This document shows, piece after piece, positions 7,360 through 13,239 of a stretch of 13,239 bases of DNA. The DNA is from Casp-Chloro-G3 sp002816715 (GTDB lineage: Bacteria; Chloroflexota; Dehalococcoidia; Lucifugimonadales; UBA3495). Position numbers and translations under genes: made by a program. Within the stretch, counting starts at the first letter, position 1, and every line of letters begins with the position of its first letter. The stretch spans positions 1-13,239 of the forward strand of contig JAQBUV010000069.1 of the NCBI GenBank assembly GCA_027623815.1. The letters are read 5' to 3'. The notes under the pieces are model-generated. The model did not search any database, was not told the DNA's origin, and was given only the letters and a program-made list of their open reading frames with translations.

Positions 7360-8289
7360 CTAAATACGGATTCTGGGATCGACGTAGGCGTACAGGATAT
7401 CAACGACTAGGGACATCACAATGTAGAAAACACCTGCCGCCAATACGGCCGCCGCCACTACCGGGAAGTCCCGTTGGACCACACCGTCCAGCAACATTCG
7501 CCCAAGGCCGGGCCAAGCGAATACGACCTCCACGGCCACCGACCCGTTCAACAACCCCCCCAATGCCAGACCCGAGAAGGTCATAACAGGAATCACCGCA
7601 TTTTTGAGGGCATGCTTCCAGACCACGCGCCGCTCGTTTAGCCCCTTGACCCGAGCGAATTTCACATACTCGCTGTCCAAGACTTCCAGCATGGCCGACC
7701 GCGTTAGACGTACAATACCTGCCATGATTGACCAGCCGAGCACAATTGTTGGTAAAACGAGGTGGTCGAGACCGCCACTACCGTGGGTGGGCAGGCTGGG
7801 TAATCCCCTCTCGGCGGGCAATGCTCCCAGCAATAGAATCAGCATGATGGCCAGCCAAAAATTGGGGGCTGCCATGCCAAAAATGGCGAAGAATTTGGAA
7901 ATCTTATCGCCAATGGAGTCCCGTTTGAGGGCTGACAGCACTCCGATGGGCACCCCCAGCAATATGGTAAAGAGGATGGAGGCCAGAGCCAGTTGGGCCG
8001 TCTTGGGGACCCGCTCCATCAGTAGATCCCGTGCCGGAATCCCTCGGCTGGTGGATTGGCCGAAGTTTCCAGTCCAGATGTCCTTGGTGAAGATGGCGTA
8101 CTGAACGAAGATGGGCCGGTCGAGTCCCAGCCTGATCCGCAGTAACTCCTCCTCGCCAGCAGTGGCATCTGGTGGCAGCAGGAAAGAAACCGGGTCGCCA
8201 GTGACGTGAAGGACAAAAAAGAGGATGGTCCCGAGGAGCCACAGGGCGACGATTGCCTCCAGAACCCGCCTCATAATATACCGCTGCAT
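7360..8289 (-). CDS. ABC transporter permease, DppB/OppB type
   Basis: This is the first membrane subunit of the same importer, 309 residues. It opens with the usual YIMRRVLEAI and helix 1 (9-29). GLDRPIFVQY (55-64) and GNFGQS (74-79) are standard for the family. Helices follow near 98-120, 132-155, 167-185, 231-246 and 267-291. The EAA docking loop is DSEYVKFARVKGLNERRVVW (205-224), and FAWPGLGRML (247-256) and the YVDPRIR end are also typical. ATG 8289 has CAGGG five bases upstream; ATG 8274 is an alternative without better support. It is separated from SBP-C by 105 nt holding a strong hairpin, and from the DppC-type gene by 21 nt. Confidence 0.93.
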   Translation of the reverse strand: MQRYIMRRVLEAIVALWLLGTILFFVLHVTGDPVSFLLPPDATAGEEELLRIRLGLDRPIFVQYAIFTKDIWTGNFGQSTSRGIPARDLLMERVPKTAQLALASILFTILLGVPIGVLSALKRDSIGDKISKFFAIFGMAAPNFWLAIMLILLLGALPAERGLPSLPTHGSGGLDHLVLPTIVLGWSIMAGIVRLTRSAMLEVLDSEYVKFARVKGLNERRVVWKHALKNAVIPVMTFSGLALGGLLNGSVAVEVVFAWPGLGRMLLDGVVQRDFPVVAAAVLAAGVFYIVMSLVVDILYAYVDPRIRI

Positions 8290-8338
8290 ATATTAACCCT
8301 GCGTCCCTAAGCTGATTTACCCAAGGTTGCCCAACTAG

Positions 8339-8373
8339 AGGAACCTGGGGACGAATGCCGTCCCCAGGTTCCT
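8339..8373 (-). other. Intercistronic hairpin between SBP-C and permease genes
   Basis: AGGAACCTGGGGACG (8339-8353) and its exact complement (8359-8373) form a 15-bp perfect GC-rich stem with a 5-nt loop, 21 nt downstream of the SBP-C stop. No U-tract follows on the minus strand. It is therefore more likely an mRNA-stabilising or partial-attenuation element that keeps binding-protein message above permease message, as is known for intercistronic repeats in other binding-protein operons. The function is inferred. Confidence 0.6.
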
Positions 8374-8394
8374 GTGTAGGCGGTGTTGTGGCGC

Positions 8395-10152
8395 TTATTC
8401 AGCCAGCCGGATGGTCCAGTAAGCATTGAAGAATGCGGCCGCTGACCAGGGTTTATACTCGGCGATGCGCTTGCTGGCACCCCAAGGGAGGTTAGCGTAC
8501 CCCAAGGACAGGAAATTATGGTGATATCCATCTTGCAGTGTGCGGTAAACCTTATTGATCGTCGCGTCTCGCATGTCCTGGTCAACCACCTGGAGTCCGG
8601 TATTGGCGAGGTTCAGCACAAAAGGATCCTGGGAGAGGCGCTGGCTGTTTTCTGGATCATTAAACCGGGACTGGAGGAGGGTAGTGCCATCCCAACGGGC
8701 CTCGTTCACATCAAAGCGGATGTTGTCGTCCAGGTCGCGGGAGCGCCAGAGCTGGCTGATCAGTGTCCGATCGGTGAGGACTAGCCGAGCGTCGATGCCC
8801 AGTTCGGTCTGCCAGGATTCCACAATTAACTGCGCCATGTCGGGGACAAAGGGGAAATCTCCGGCATCCCAGGCGTTGATCTCAAAGGTGCCAAATTCCT
8901 TGCCTGCGTCATTCCCCGGCACCTGATACCCGGCCTCAACCATCAGTGCCCGGGCTCGGTCCGGATCAAATGCGGGTGCATTCAATTCAGGAGAGTAGCC
9001 CAGGGAACTGGGGGTCACAAAGCCCCAACCATTCGGGGAATAGGATTCGGGAGTGTACAGTGCATCCGCGATGTTCTGCCGGTCGATAGCGAGATCCAAT
9101 GCTTCAACTACCTTTTTGTCGTTACATCGCACCTCCGGCTTCCAGCACCCCAGGAGCATCAGCTTTGCATAGGAGGACTCATTGGCGTAGATCACCTGGC
9201 CGCCAGCGCCCCGGACTTGCTCCGCCACCGCCTCAGCTGCTTCAATCAAATCGGCATTGCCAGCCCGTAGCGCCGACACTCGGGTGGATAGTTCCGGCAC
9301 CAGTTCTAATTCCAAGAACTGGAATTGGGGACGCCGGTCTTCGGGGGCACCATATGCCGGTTGGTAGTAGTAGTCATCAAACCGCTCGAAGCTCATCGAC
9401 TCGGCGGGCTTGCGGGAGGTCATCATCATCGGCCCGGCACCTATTGGAGCCTTTTCGTAGGCGGGTTCCGTAGTGTCATAAGGCTCGCCCAACATCTTGG
9501 CGGGCAGGATATTCATTCGCAGATTTCCGGCGTGGCCGTCGGATCGCCACACTGCCGCACCGGCGTAGGGTTGCTTGAAGGTAATGGTCATCTCGTCAGG
9601 GGCCGTAATCTCATGCTTGACGATCTGGCGTCCTTCCACCGTCTGGGTGGGGGTGGCCGCTCCGGGGAACTCATCCAGGCTCACCGAGCGTTCGGAGCTA
9701 AAGAGCACGTCCTGGATGGTAACGTCCGATCCATCGTGGAACTTGGTGCCCTCTCGGAGCTTGAAGACCCACTGAGTGCCGCCAGCCTCAAGCCGCCAAC
9801 TCTCCATCGCTGATGGGATCACACCGCCCTGATGGGTGGTGGTTGCAAAGTAGCCATGCAACAGCCGGCCATAGGTGTGGCATTCTCCGCTGCAGTACCT
9901 GGGCAAAATTCTCTCGTTGCCCAAGCCGCCGACCAGCACCGTTACTGTGCCTGAGCCTGAGCTTACCGAGACGTCTGGCGCTGCGCTTGAAGCTGGCACC
10001 GCAGTCGGCTGGCCTGCTGAAGCGGCGGCGGTTGGCTGGCCGGTTTCACCCGCCCCCGGAGCCGCCGAGGTCCCGCAAGCGACGGCCAAGAATAAGGTCA
10101 CTAGAATAGATACGTAGAGAGTTACCCCACGATTCCTGATGATATAGGTCAT
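8395..10152 (-). CDS. ABC transporter substrate-binding lipoprotein, family 5 (SBP-C)
   Basis: This is the first gene of the minus-strand transport operon, 585 residues. The signal (about 9-25) ends in lipobox LAVAC with C26, then an Ala/Pro/Gly-rich linker to about 66. Family-5 marks include KLREGTKFHDGSDVT (131-145), APIGAGPM, and a VVEALDLAIDRQNIADALY helix near the hinge. It lacks the GPCPL and IDC...CRG cysteines shared by SBP-A and SBP-B, so it belongs to another subgroup and may bind a different ligand. Its own cysteines include C87 and C91 (YCSGEC). ATG 10152 has a strong GGAGGAG site. A TTGACA-17-TAAACA promoter lies 167 nt upstream. Being promoter-proximal and separated by a hairpin, it is probably the main binding protein of the permease pair. 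Confidence 0.9.
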   Translation of the reverse strand: MTYIIRNRGVTLYVSILVTLFLAVACGTSAAPGAGETGQPTAAASAGQPTAVPASSAAPDVSVSSGSGTVTVLVGGLGNERILPRYCSGECHTYGRLLHGYFATTTHQGGVIPSAMESWRLEAGGTQWVFKLREGTKFHDGSDVTIQDVLFSSERSVSLDEFPGAATPTQTVEGRQIVKHEITAPDEMTITFKQPYAGAAVWRSDGHAGNLRMNILPAKMLGEPYDTTEPAYEKAPIGAGPMMMTSRKPAESMSFERFDDYYYQPAYGAPEDRRPQFQFLELELVPELSTRVSALRAGNADLIEAAEAVAEQVRGAGGQVIYANESSYAKLMLLGCWKPEVRCNDKKVVEALDLAIDRQNIADALYTPESYSPNGWGFVTPSSLGYSPELNAPAFDPDRARALMVEAGYQVPGNDAGKEFGTFEINAWDAGDFPFVPDMAQLIVESWQTELGIDARLVLTDRTLISQLWRSRDLDDNIRFDVNEARWDGTTLLQSRFNDPENSQRLSQDPFVLNLANTGLQVVDQDMRDATINKVYRTLQDGYHHNFLSLGYANLPWGASKRIAEYKPWSAAAFFNAYWTIRLAE

Positions 10153-10490
10153 GGATTCTCCTCCGGCGCATATTTTGGTCGGCGACCGCCAAATCTGCCG
10201 CCTCGCCTGATTCCGAACGTTTATCTACGAAATAAAGGCATAAACTCCATTTAATCTTCAGTTACCCATCCACACGCTCACAATTATTTCATTCTTGTCA
10301 GATAAAATTCCACATACATGTTTACACCCTTTCATTTTGATTGTCAAGGTGCAAAAATGAACACCCTTATCAGACAGGAGATGCCCAATGGGCCAATGCA
10401 ACACCTCGGCGCCGCGTTATTTACGACGGGCTAGGTCAGCATTAAAGGTATGTCGGAGGGGGCGGTGCTACGGAGATGACGCCAAAAGAT
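10153..10490. other. Upstream region of the transport operon, no gene
   Basis: This holds the candidate promoter and a long, partly AT-rich leader for SBP-C. I see no open frame with a credible start and no RNA gene in it. The first 25 bases upstream of SBP-C contain its ribosome binding site. Confidence 0.5.
10319..10347 (-). promoter_or_regulatory. Candidate promoter of the transport operon
   Basis: On the minus strand TTGACA (10347-10342) is a perfect -35 box, followed by a 17-bp spacer and TAAACA (10324-10319) as -10. It faces SBP-C and gives a leader of roughly 160 nt. The surrounding AT-rich DNA (10240-10350) contrasts with the GC-rich genes. No operator is obvious. Confidence 0.5.
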
Positions 10491-10745
10491 TCAACGGCGC
10501 GAGGTCAATCTGACCTGCACTTTGTTCCAGACCAAATGGACTAGGGCGGCCAAGCCTAAACCGGCCACCAGACCCAAGGGTATGAATATGATGCTCAGCC
10601 CAGCACTGAAGAACAACAGTCCCAGATCGATGAAGGAGCCAGGAACTCTGCGGTCGAAATTGACGGCGTAGAGGATTCCAACCGGGGCAAACACTCCCAG
10701 CGCTGCGCAGCAAATGTAGATCCAAGTTTTTCCTATATTAAACAA
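10491..10745 (-). CDS. Small putative membrane protein (84 aa), function unknown
   Basis: The frame encodes two hydrophobic segments, about residues 8-26 (YICCAALGVFAPVGILYAV) and 37-70 (LGLLFFSAGLSIIFIPLGLV then GLGLAALVHL), separated by a charged turn with DRR and ending in KVQVRLTSRR. This layout suits a two-helix hairpin with the tail in the cytoplasm. I do not recognise a family. TTG 10745 is the only usable start before an upstream stop and has no clear ribosome binding site, so it may be a decayed or spurious frame. It is separate from the transport operon, ending 338 bp before it on the same strand. Confidence 0.4.
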   Translation of the reverse strand: MFNIGKTWIYICCAALGVFAPVGILYAVNFDRRVPGSFIDLGLLFFSAGLSIIFIPLGLVAGLGLAALVHLVWNKVQVRLTSRR

Positions 10746-11026
10746 CTTACGAATACTATCTGGGCAGGTGCCCCGCCCGCATCAGACAACCCAGCATGCC
10801 TTCAGATACATTATGGGTGATCGACAACCTAGAACGTCTGGACCAAGTTTACTCTCTTTTGAACGCCATTTCCCCAGCCCATCAACGAATTTGATAAGGT
10901 TCAATTAGCTGCACGATTTCCTAGCCACACTTTCCACACCGTCCGGACTGCCTAGCGAAGCTCTCTTTTTTACCGAACGAGAGCATGCCATTAGACCCGC
11001 TGGAATCATTAAGGTGTATCTTGGAA
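10746..11026. other. Stretch without recognisable gene
   Basis: I see no convincing gene, RNA or repeat here. A short run of six T near 10966 follows only a trivial 3-bp stem and is not a credible terminator. Confidence 0.4.
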
Positions 11027-11290
11027 TTAATCTAGAGTCCCCACCAATCGCTCTCGCTGCGCCTCTGTTGCAGTCTCAGTAGAAGGCACTGACCACTTCA
11101 TATCGTAAGCGCTATGCGCTACCTCAAAAAGAGTTTGCTTTCTAAACCTAACCCCACCAAACCGCGATTCTAGTTCGGATTCAAACTGGTTCGGCGGAGT
11201 GCTTGCATGCCTCGCAGAAAGGCCAAGTGATATCGCGTTTTCAAGGTCAACATAGTGAATTAGACAATAGTTGAAATAACAGCGACGCAT
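11027..11290 (-). CDS. Hypothetical protein (87 aa), doubtful
   Basis: The frame begins at ATG 11290 and encodes a hydrophilic protein with no motif I recognise; it includes a Glu/Arg-rich stretch (ESELESRFGGVRFRK) and a TETATEAQRERL tail. No Shine-Dalgarno sequence is visible. A TATAAT lies on the minus strand at 11333-11328, which would place a transcript start about 30 nt upstream, but there is no matching -35 at normal spacing. It may be a fragment of a decayed gene. Confidence 0.25.
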   Translation of the reverse strand: MRRCYFNYCLIHYVDLENAISLGLSARHASTPPNQFESELESRFGGVRFRKQTLFEVAHSAYDMKWSVPSTETATEAQRERLVGTLD

Positions 11291-11446
11291 TACCGAGAGA
11301 CGTTTTTAGCCATATGGGAAATGTGGGATTATAGGATGTCAATGATATTTAATAGCTCGCTGAAGGTGACGGGATATTTTATATAATCTGCATGGATCAA
11401 CGCATTAACCGCACTGCAATGGGATAACCTGCCTGATCCCTTCTCT

Positions 11447-12001
11447 TCAGTTGGTCCCTTCGAGCAGCAGTTTCTTCACTTGGGGGGCGAGAATTCGCGC
11501 CCTTTCCTCCAACCCTTCTAGGCCCACGTTGGTGATGGGGTGAGGGCACACCAGGTAAGGGAAGTCTGGCACCCCCATCAACCTGGTATAGGCCCGGGCA
11601 GTGCTCCCAAAAACGCTGGTGATTATGGTCGCCGCCGGTAGACCTTGTCCTTCCAGAGTTATTCCGTCGTGCAAACTGCCCGACGAGCAGCCGCCTCAAT
11701 CCCCCACTCCCGCGATGACCATGTCGGCATTGCGATGCAGTTCCGCCATTACCTCAGGCTTGGGAGGGAGAGACGCCGAGTGCTTTTTAATATAGAAAAT
11801 CTCGGCAAATTCGTACTCCTCGTCCAAAATACGAGCAATGGCTCGCAAAATCACTTCGGCATTGGCTTTGGAATTGTCCAATAAACCTAGGCGCTTACCT
11901 CGAAGGTCAGTGGGCCTGGGGGCTAGGACCGCGTTGGTCAACCCCGGGTCTTCCCCGGTTGGGTCCACTATTCGCAGTGGAGAAGGATTGGTGCTGGACA
12001 T
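11447..12001 (-). CDS. UGSC-family selenoprotein with in-frame TGA (Sec102)
   Basis: One frame runs from ATG 12001 to TGA 11447 and is interrupted once, by TGA at 11698-11696. Both halves belong to one family. The N-terminal part has RLGLLDNSKANAEVIL (37-52), close to the family pattern 'GLLDN.K.NA', and NADMVIAGVGD (91-101). The TGA follows at once and the frame continues GGCSSGSLHDGITLEGQGLP..., then a conserved-looking C-terminal half. The TGA therefore falls on the U of the family's U-G-S-C redox motif, here U102-G-G-C105. The product is 184 residues including selenocysteine. ATG 12001 is preceded by GGGAGGA at ideal spacing; an ATG at 12022 is less likely. A SECIS-like hairpin starts 9 nt after the TGA. 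It lies 26 nt after the 351-aa gene. The biochemical role of the family is not established; a thiol/selenol redox function is inferred from the U-x-x-C motif. A nonsense mutation is the alternative. Confidence 0.85.
11664..11686 (-). promoter_or_regulatory. Bacterial SECIS-like hairpin for Sec102
   Basis: In the mRNA the UGA (11698-11696) is followed by 9 nt and then UCGUCG pairing with CGACGG (five Watson-Crick pairs plus one U-G), a single G/A mismatch, GCA pairing with UGC, and a GUU apical loop (11676-11674). The loop begins 19 nt after the UGA. Bacterial SECIS elements lie immediately downstream of the UGA with a short stem and a G (often GU) in the apical loop, which fits. A competing CUGCUC/GGGCAG stem is also possible. 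No folding calculation was done. Confidence 0.55.
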
Positions 12002-12027
12002 GACTTCCTCCCGAATATTCATCTAAT

Positions 12028-13083
12028 TTATGCTTTGCCGGGGGCGTCGGGGATGCGCACGGTGGTGGCCAGTACACCGTAATAGTTCATCATTAGCTCA
12101 CTATAGATTCCGCTGTTACCGCCGGCTTTGACAATGTGGATGTCCTCCGGACCAAGGGCGGCGTGAACTGGCGTCGATTCATCCTCCGGCGTGACCTCGC
12201 CATTTACCATGCCCAATCGCTTCAGGTGAGCCCGACTTCGCCAGGCCCGGTCCCATACGTATTTTTGTATGCGGGGCCGATCCCAGCCCTGGCGTCCCAG
12301 CATTTCAGCATGCCAATGACCGACGATCCAAAACCACTGGGGTCCGCTGTTGAAGTAGATTCCCAGACCGTGAGAAGCCATGGCGTCGGCCGTGGACTCC
12401 ATAAGGCTTTCCCCGGTGCGCCCGTACCGATTGCCCATCATTGCCGGGTCCTGGATTGTCGCCACCGTAACCGTTGATTCTTCCGGGCCAAATCCCCGGG
12501 AGACGTGGAACGCGGGCCAGGGGCTGTTCTCCTCATCCTCTCCAATGACCACGCCATTCTTGGTAAGGGAGCCCATGCAGCCCCGGTCTAGAATTCCAGG
12601 ACGCTGCTCGAAAACATTGAGCAAAATTAATCGCACCGCCCTACCGATGGTGGTGTTGGCGCGGCTGGCATAGGTGAAGAGATTGTCGGTGCAGTTTACG
12701 CCTAGCTGTTGCCGAATGGGGCCATTCAGGAGGATCAAGATGCCGGGGGAATTGGTAACGGCGAATACTTCATGGATGCAGTTTGGGTCGTATTGGAACA
12801 GCACGTCAAGGACCGCCAAAACCACTGGAAAGTATTCTGGAAGGCAGCCGGCCATCACCGTGTTGGCCGCGGCTTGCTCGGCGGTCAAGACTCGCCGCCG
12901 AACCGGGACCTCTCCAAGAATCTGTTGCCGGGCCAATCCCATGTAATCCAGCATAGCCGAGACCCGCTCCTCGGTGGGAGGAACCACCGGCAGGCCGTCG
13001 GTCCAACCCCGACGGTAGCATTCCTCCATGGCATCCAGTGGGTCGGCGATTTCGTACACGGGTGCGAGTCTACTGGTGGTCAT
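12028..13083 (-). CDS. Conserved protein of unknown function, partner of the UGSC selenoprotein
   Basis: The 351-residue soluble protein has no signal peptide or membrane helix that I can see. It has RGWTDGLPVVPPTEERV (25-41), NTVMAGCLPEYFPVVLAVL (74-92), a FAVTNSPGILILLNGP stretch (107-122), GVNCTDN (128-134) and GWDRPRIQKYVWDRAWR (276-292). The opening RGW.DGLPVVPPT and the MAGC.PEY.PVV block recall a conserved uncharacterised bacterial family that I associate with UGSC proteins; this association is from memory and moderately certain. Cys22, 80, 102, 131 and 169 are candidates for redox or metal roles, with C80 in the best-conserved-looking block. ATG 13083 has AGAGG seven bases upstream. 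The IS right end stops 16 bp from the start codon, so the native promoter appears replaced. The selenoprotein gene follows after 26 nt, suggesting one transcript. Confidence 0.85.
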   Translation of the reverse strand: MTTSRLAPVYEIADPLDAMEECYRRGWTDGLPVVPPTEERVSAMLDYMGLARQQILGEVPVRRRVLTAEQAAANTVMAGCLPEYFPVVLAVLDVLFQYDPNCIHEVFAVTNSPGILILLNGPIRQQLGVNCTDNLFTYASRANTTIGRAVRLILLNVFEQRPGILDRGCMGSLTKNGVVIGEDEENSPWPAFHVSRGFGPEESTVTVATIQDPAMMGNRYGRTGESLMESTADAMASHGLGIYFNSGPQWFWIVGHWHAEMLGRQGWDRPRIQKYVWDRAWRSRAHLKRLGMVNGEVTPEDESTPVHAALGPEDIHIVKAGGNSGIYSELMMNYYGVLATTVRIPDAPGKA

Positions 13084-13098
13084 TCAGATACCTCTAAA

Positions 13099-13239
13099 CC
13101 GGGATTCCCCAGATCAACCCGACTTCCCTGGATATAGCCCCTCTGTGATACCGCCAAGTATAATCACCAATTCCAAGGGCGTCAAATGCGGCCTGATTCG
13201 CTCAAATCCCCCGCTTTTATGGGGCAACCACTGTACTGC
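13099..13239 (-). mobile_element. Right end of IS1380-like element, copy 3 (cut by window end)
   Basis: Read on the minus strand this is the same sequence as 2321-2461, about 92% identical, ending in GGGGAATCCCGG at 13099. It is oriented with its tip toward the interior of the window, opposite to copy 1. The rest of the element, including any transposase, lies beyond the window. The insertion point is between the 351-aa gene's ribosome binding site and whatever preceded it. Confidence 0.75.
13157..13185 (-). promoter_or_regulatory. Outward-facing promoter in IS right end, copy 3
   Basis: On the minus strand TTGACG (13185-13180), 17 bp and TATACT (13162-13157) form a near-consensus promoter. 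The predicted start of transcription is about 65 nt before ATG 13083. It is the only promoter visible ahead of the 351-aa gene and the selenoprotein gene, so I infer that both depend on it. Compared with copies 1 and 2 the -10 box has TATACT in place of TATAGT. Confidence 0.6.

Noticed and set aside
9325..9813. + strand open frame opposite SBP-C
   Set aside because: It is antisense to a well-supported lipoprotein gene, with no motif and no upstream ribosome binding site of note.
11328..11347. TTGACA and TATAAT on the minus strand close together near 11328-11347
   Set aside because: Only three bases separate the two hexamers, so they cannot act together as a promoter. TATAAT alone is mentioned as a weak possibility for the 87-aa frame.
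11421..11440. GGGAT...ATCCC inverted repeat after the selenoprotein gene as a terminator
   Set aside because: It has only a 5-bp stem with a 10-nt loop and no T-run on the minus strand.
11696..11698. TGA as a frameshift or nonsense mutation splitting a pseudogene
   Set aside because: Both halves are in the same frame with no indel, the rest of the gene is intact, and the TGA falls exactly on the Sec position of the family motif with a hairpin after it. Kept only as the alternative explanation.
1..13239. CRISPR array, tRNA or rRNA genes
   Set aside because: No regularly spaced short repeats, no T-loop-like GTTCGANTC in a cloverleaf context and no conserved rRNA motifs were seen on either strand by eye.

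Overview
This 13.2 kb window looks like accessory DNA from an uncultured, moderately GC-rich bacterium. A Chloroflexota (Dehalococcoidia / SAR202-like) host is my best inference. It rests on several family-5 substrate-binding lipoproteins with '(V/I)AC-G' lipoboxes and Ala/Pro/Thr-rich linkers, and on a UGSC-family selenoprotein; no marker gene is present to confirm it.

Left part (1-2578, + strand). The window opens inside the right end of an IS1380-like insertion sequence (1-100). This abuts a 5'-truncated HNH endonuclease gene (82-432), followed by an MFS exporter (535-1794). A gene-free stretch with a perfect palindrome leads to a relic of the same IS: a transposase C-terminus (about 2053-2210) plus its right end (to 2461).

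Central transport block (2579-10152). A + strand substrate-binding lipoprotein (SBP-A, 2579-4294) ends at a strong rho-independent terminator. Facing it is a minus-strand operon transcribed SBP-C (10152-8395), DppB-type permease (8289-7360), DppC-type permease (7338-6436), SBP-B (6261-4498). It has a good candidate promoter at 10319-10347 and a 15-bp hairpin between SBP-C and the first permease. SBP-A and SBP-B are clear paralogues. No ABC ATPase gene is present, so the importer is incomplete as seen.

Right part (10153-13239). After weak small ORFs comes a minus-strand pair: a 351-aa conserved protein of unknown function (13083-12028) and, 26 nt downstream, a UGSC-family protein (12001-11447). 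The second gene contains one in-frame TGA exactly at the U of a U-G-G-C motif, and a bacterial SECIS-like hairpin starts 9 nt after it. I read it as a selenoprotein of 184 residues with Sec102. Conventional ORF calling would split it in two and lose the active site.

The window ends inside a third right end of the same IS (13239-13099, minus), pointing inward and lying 16 bp from the start codon of the 351-aa gene. All three IS ends carry the same outward-facing promoter, TTGACG - 17 bp - TATA(G/C)T, so the IS probably drives HNH/MFS on the left, adds transcription toward SBP-A, and drives the 351-aa/selenoprotein pair on the right. The inward-facing ends at both window edges fit either a composite mobile unit or an assembly that broke in a repeat.
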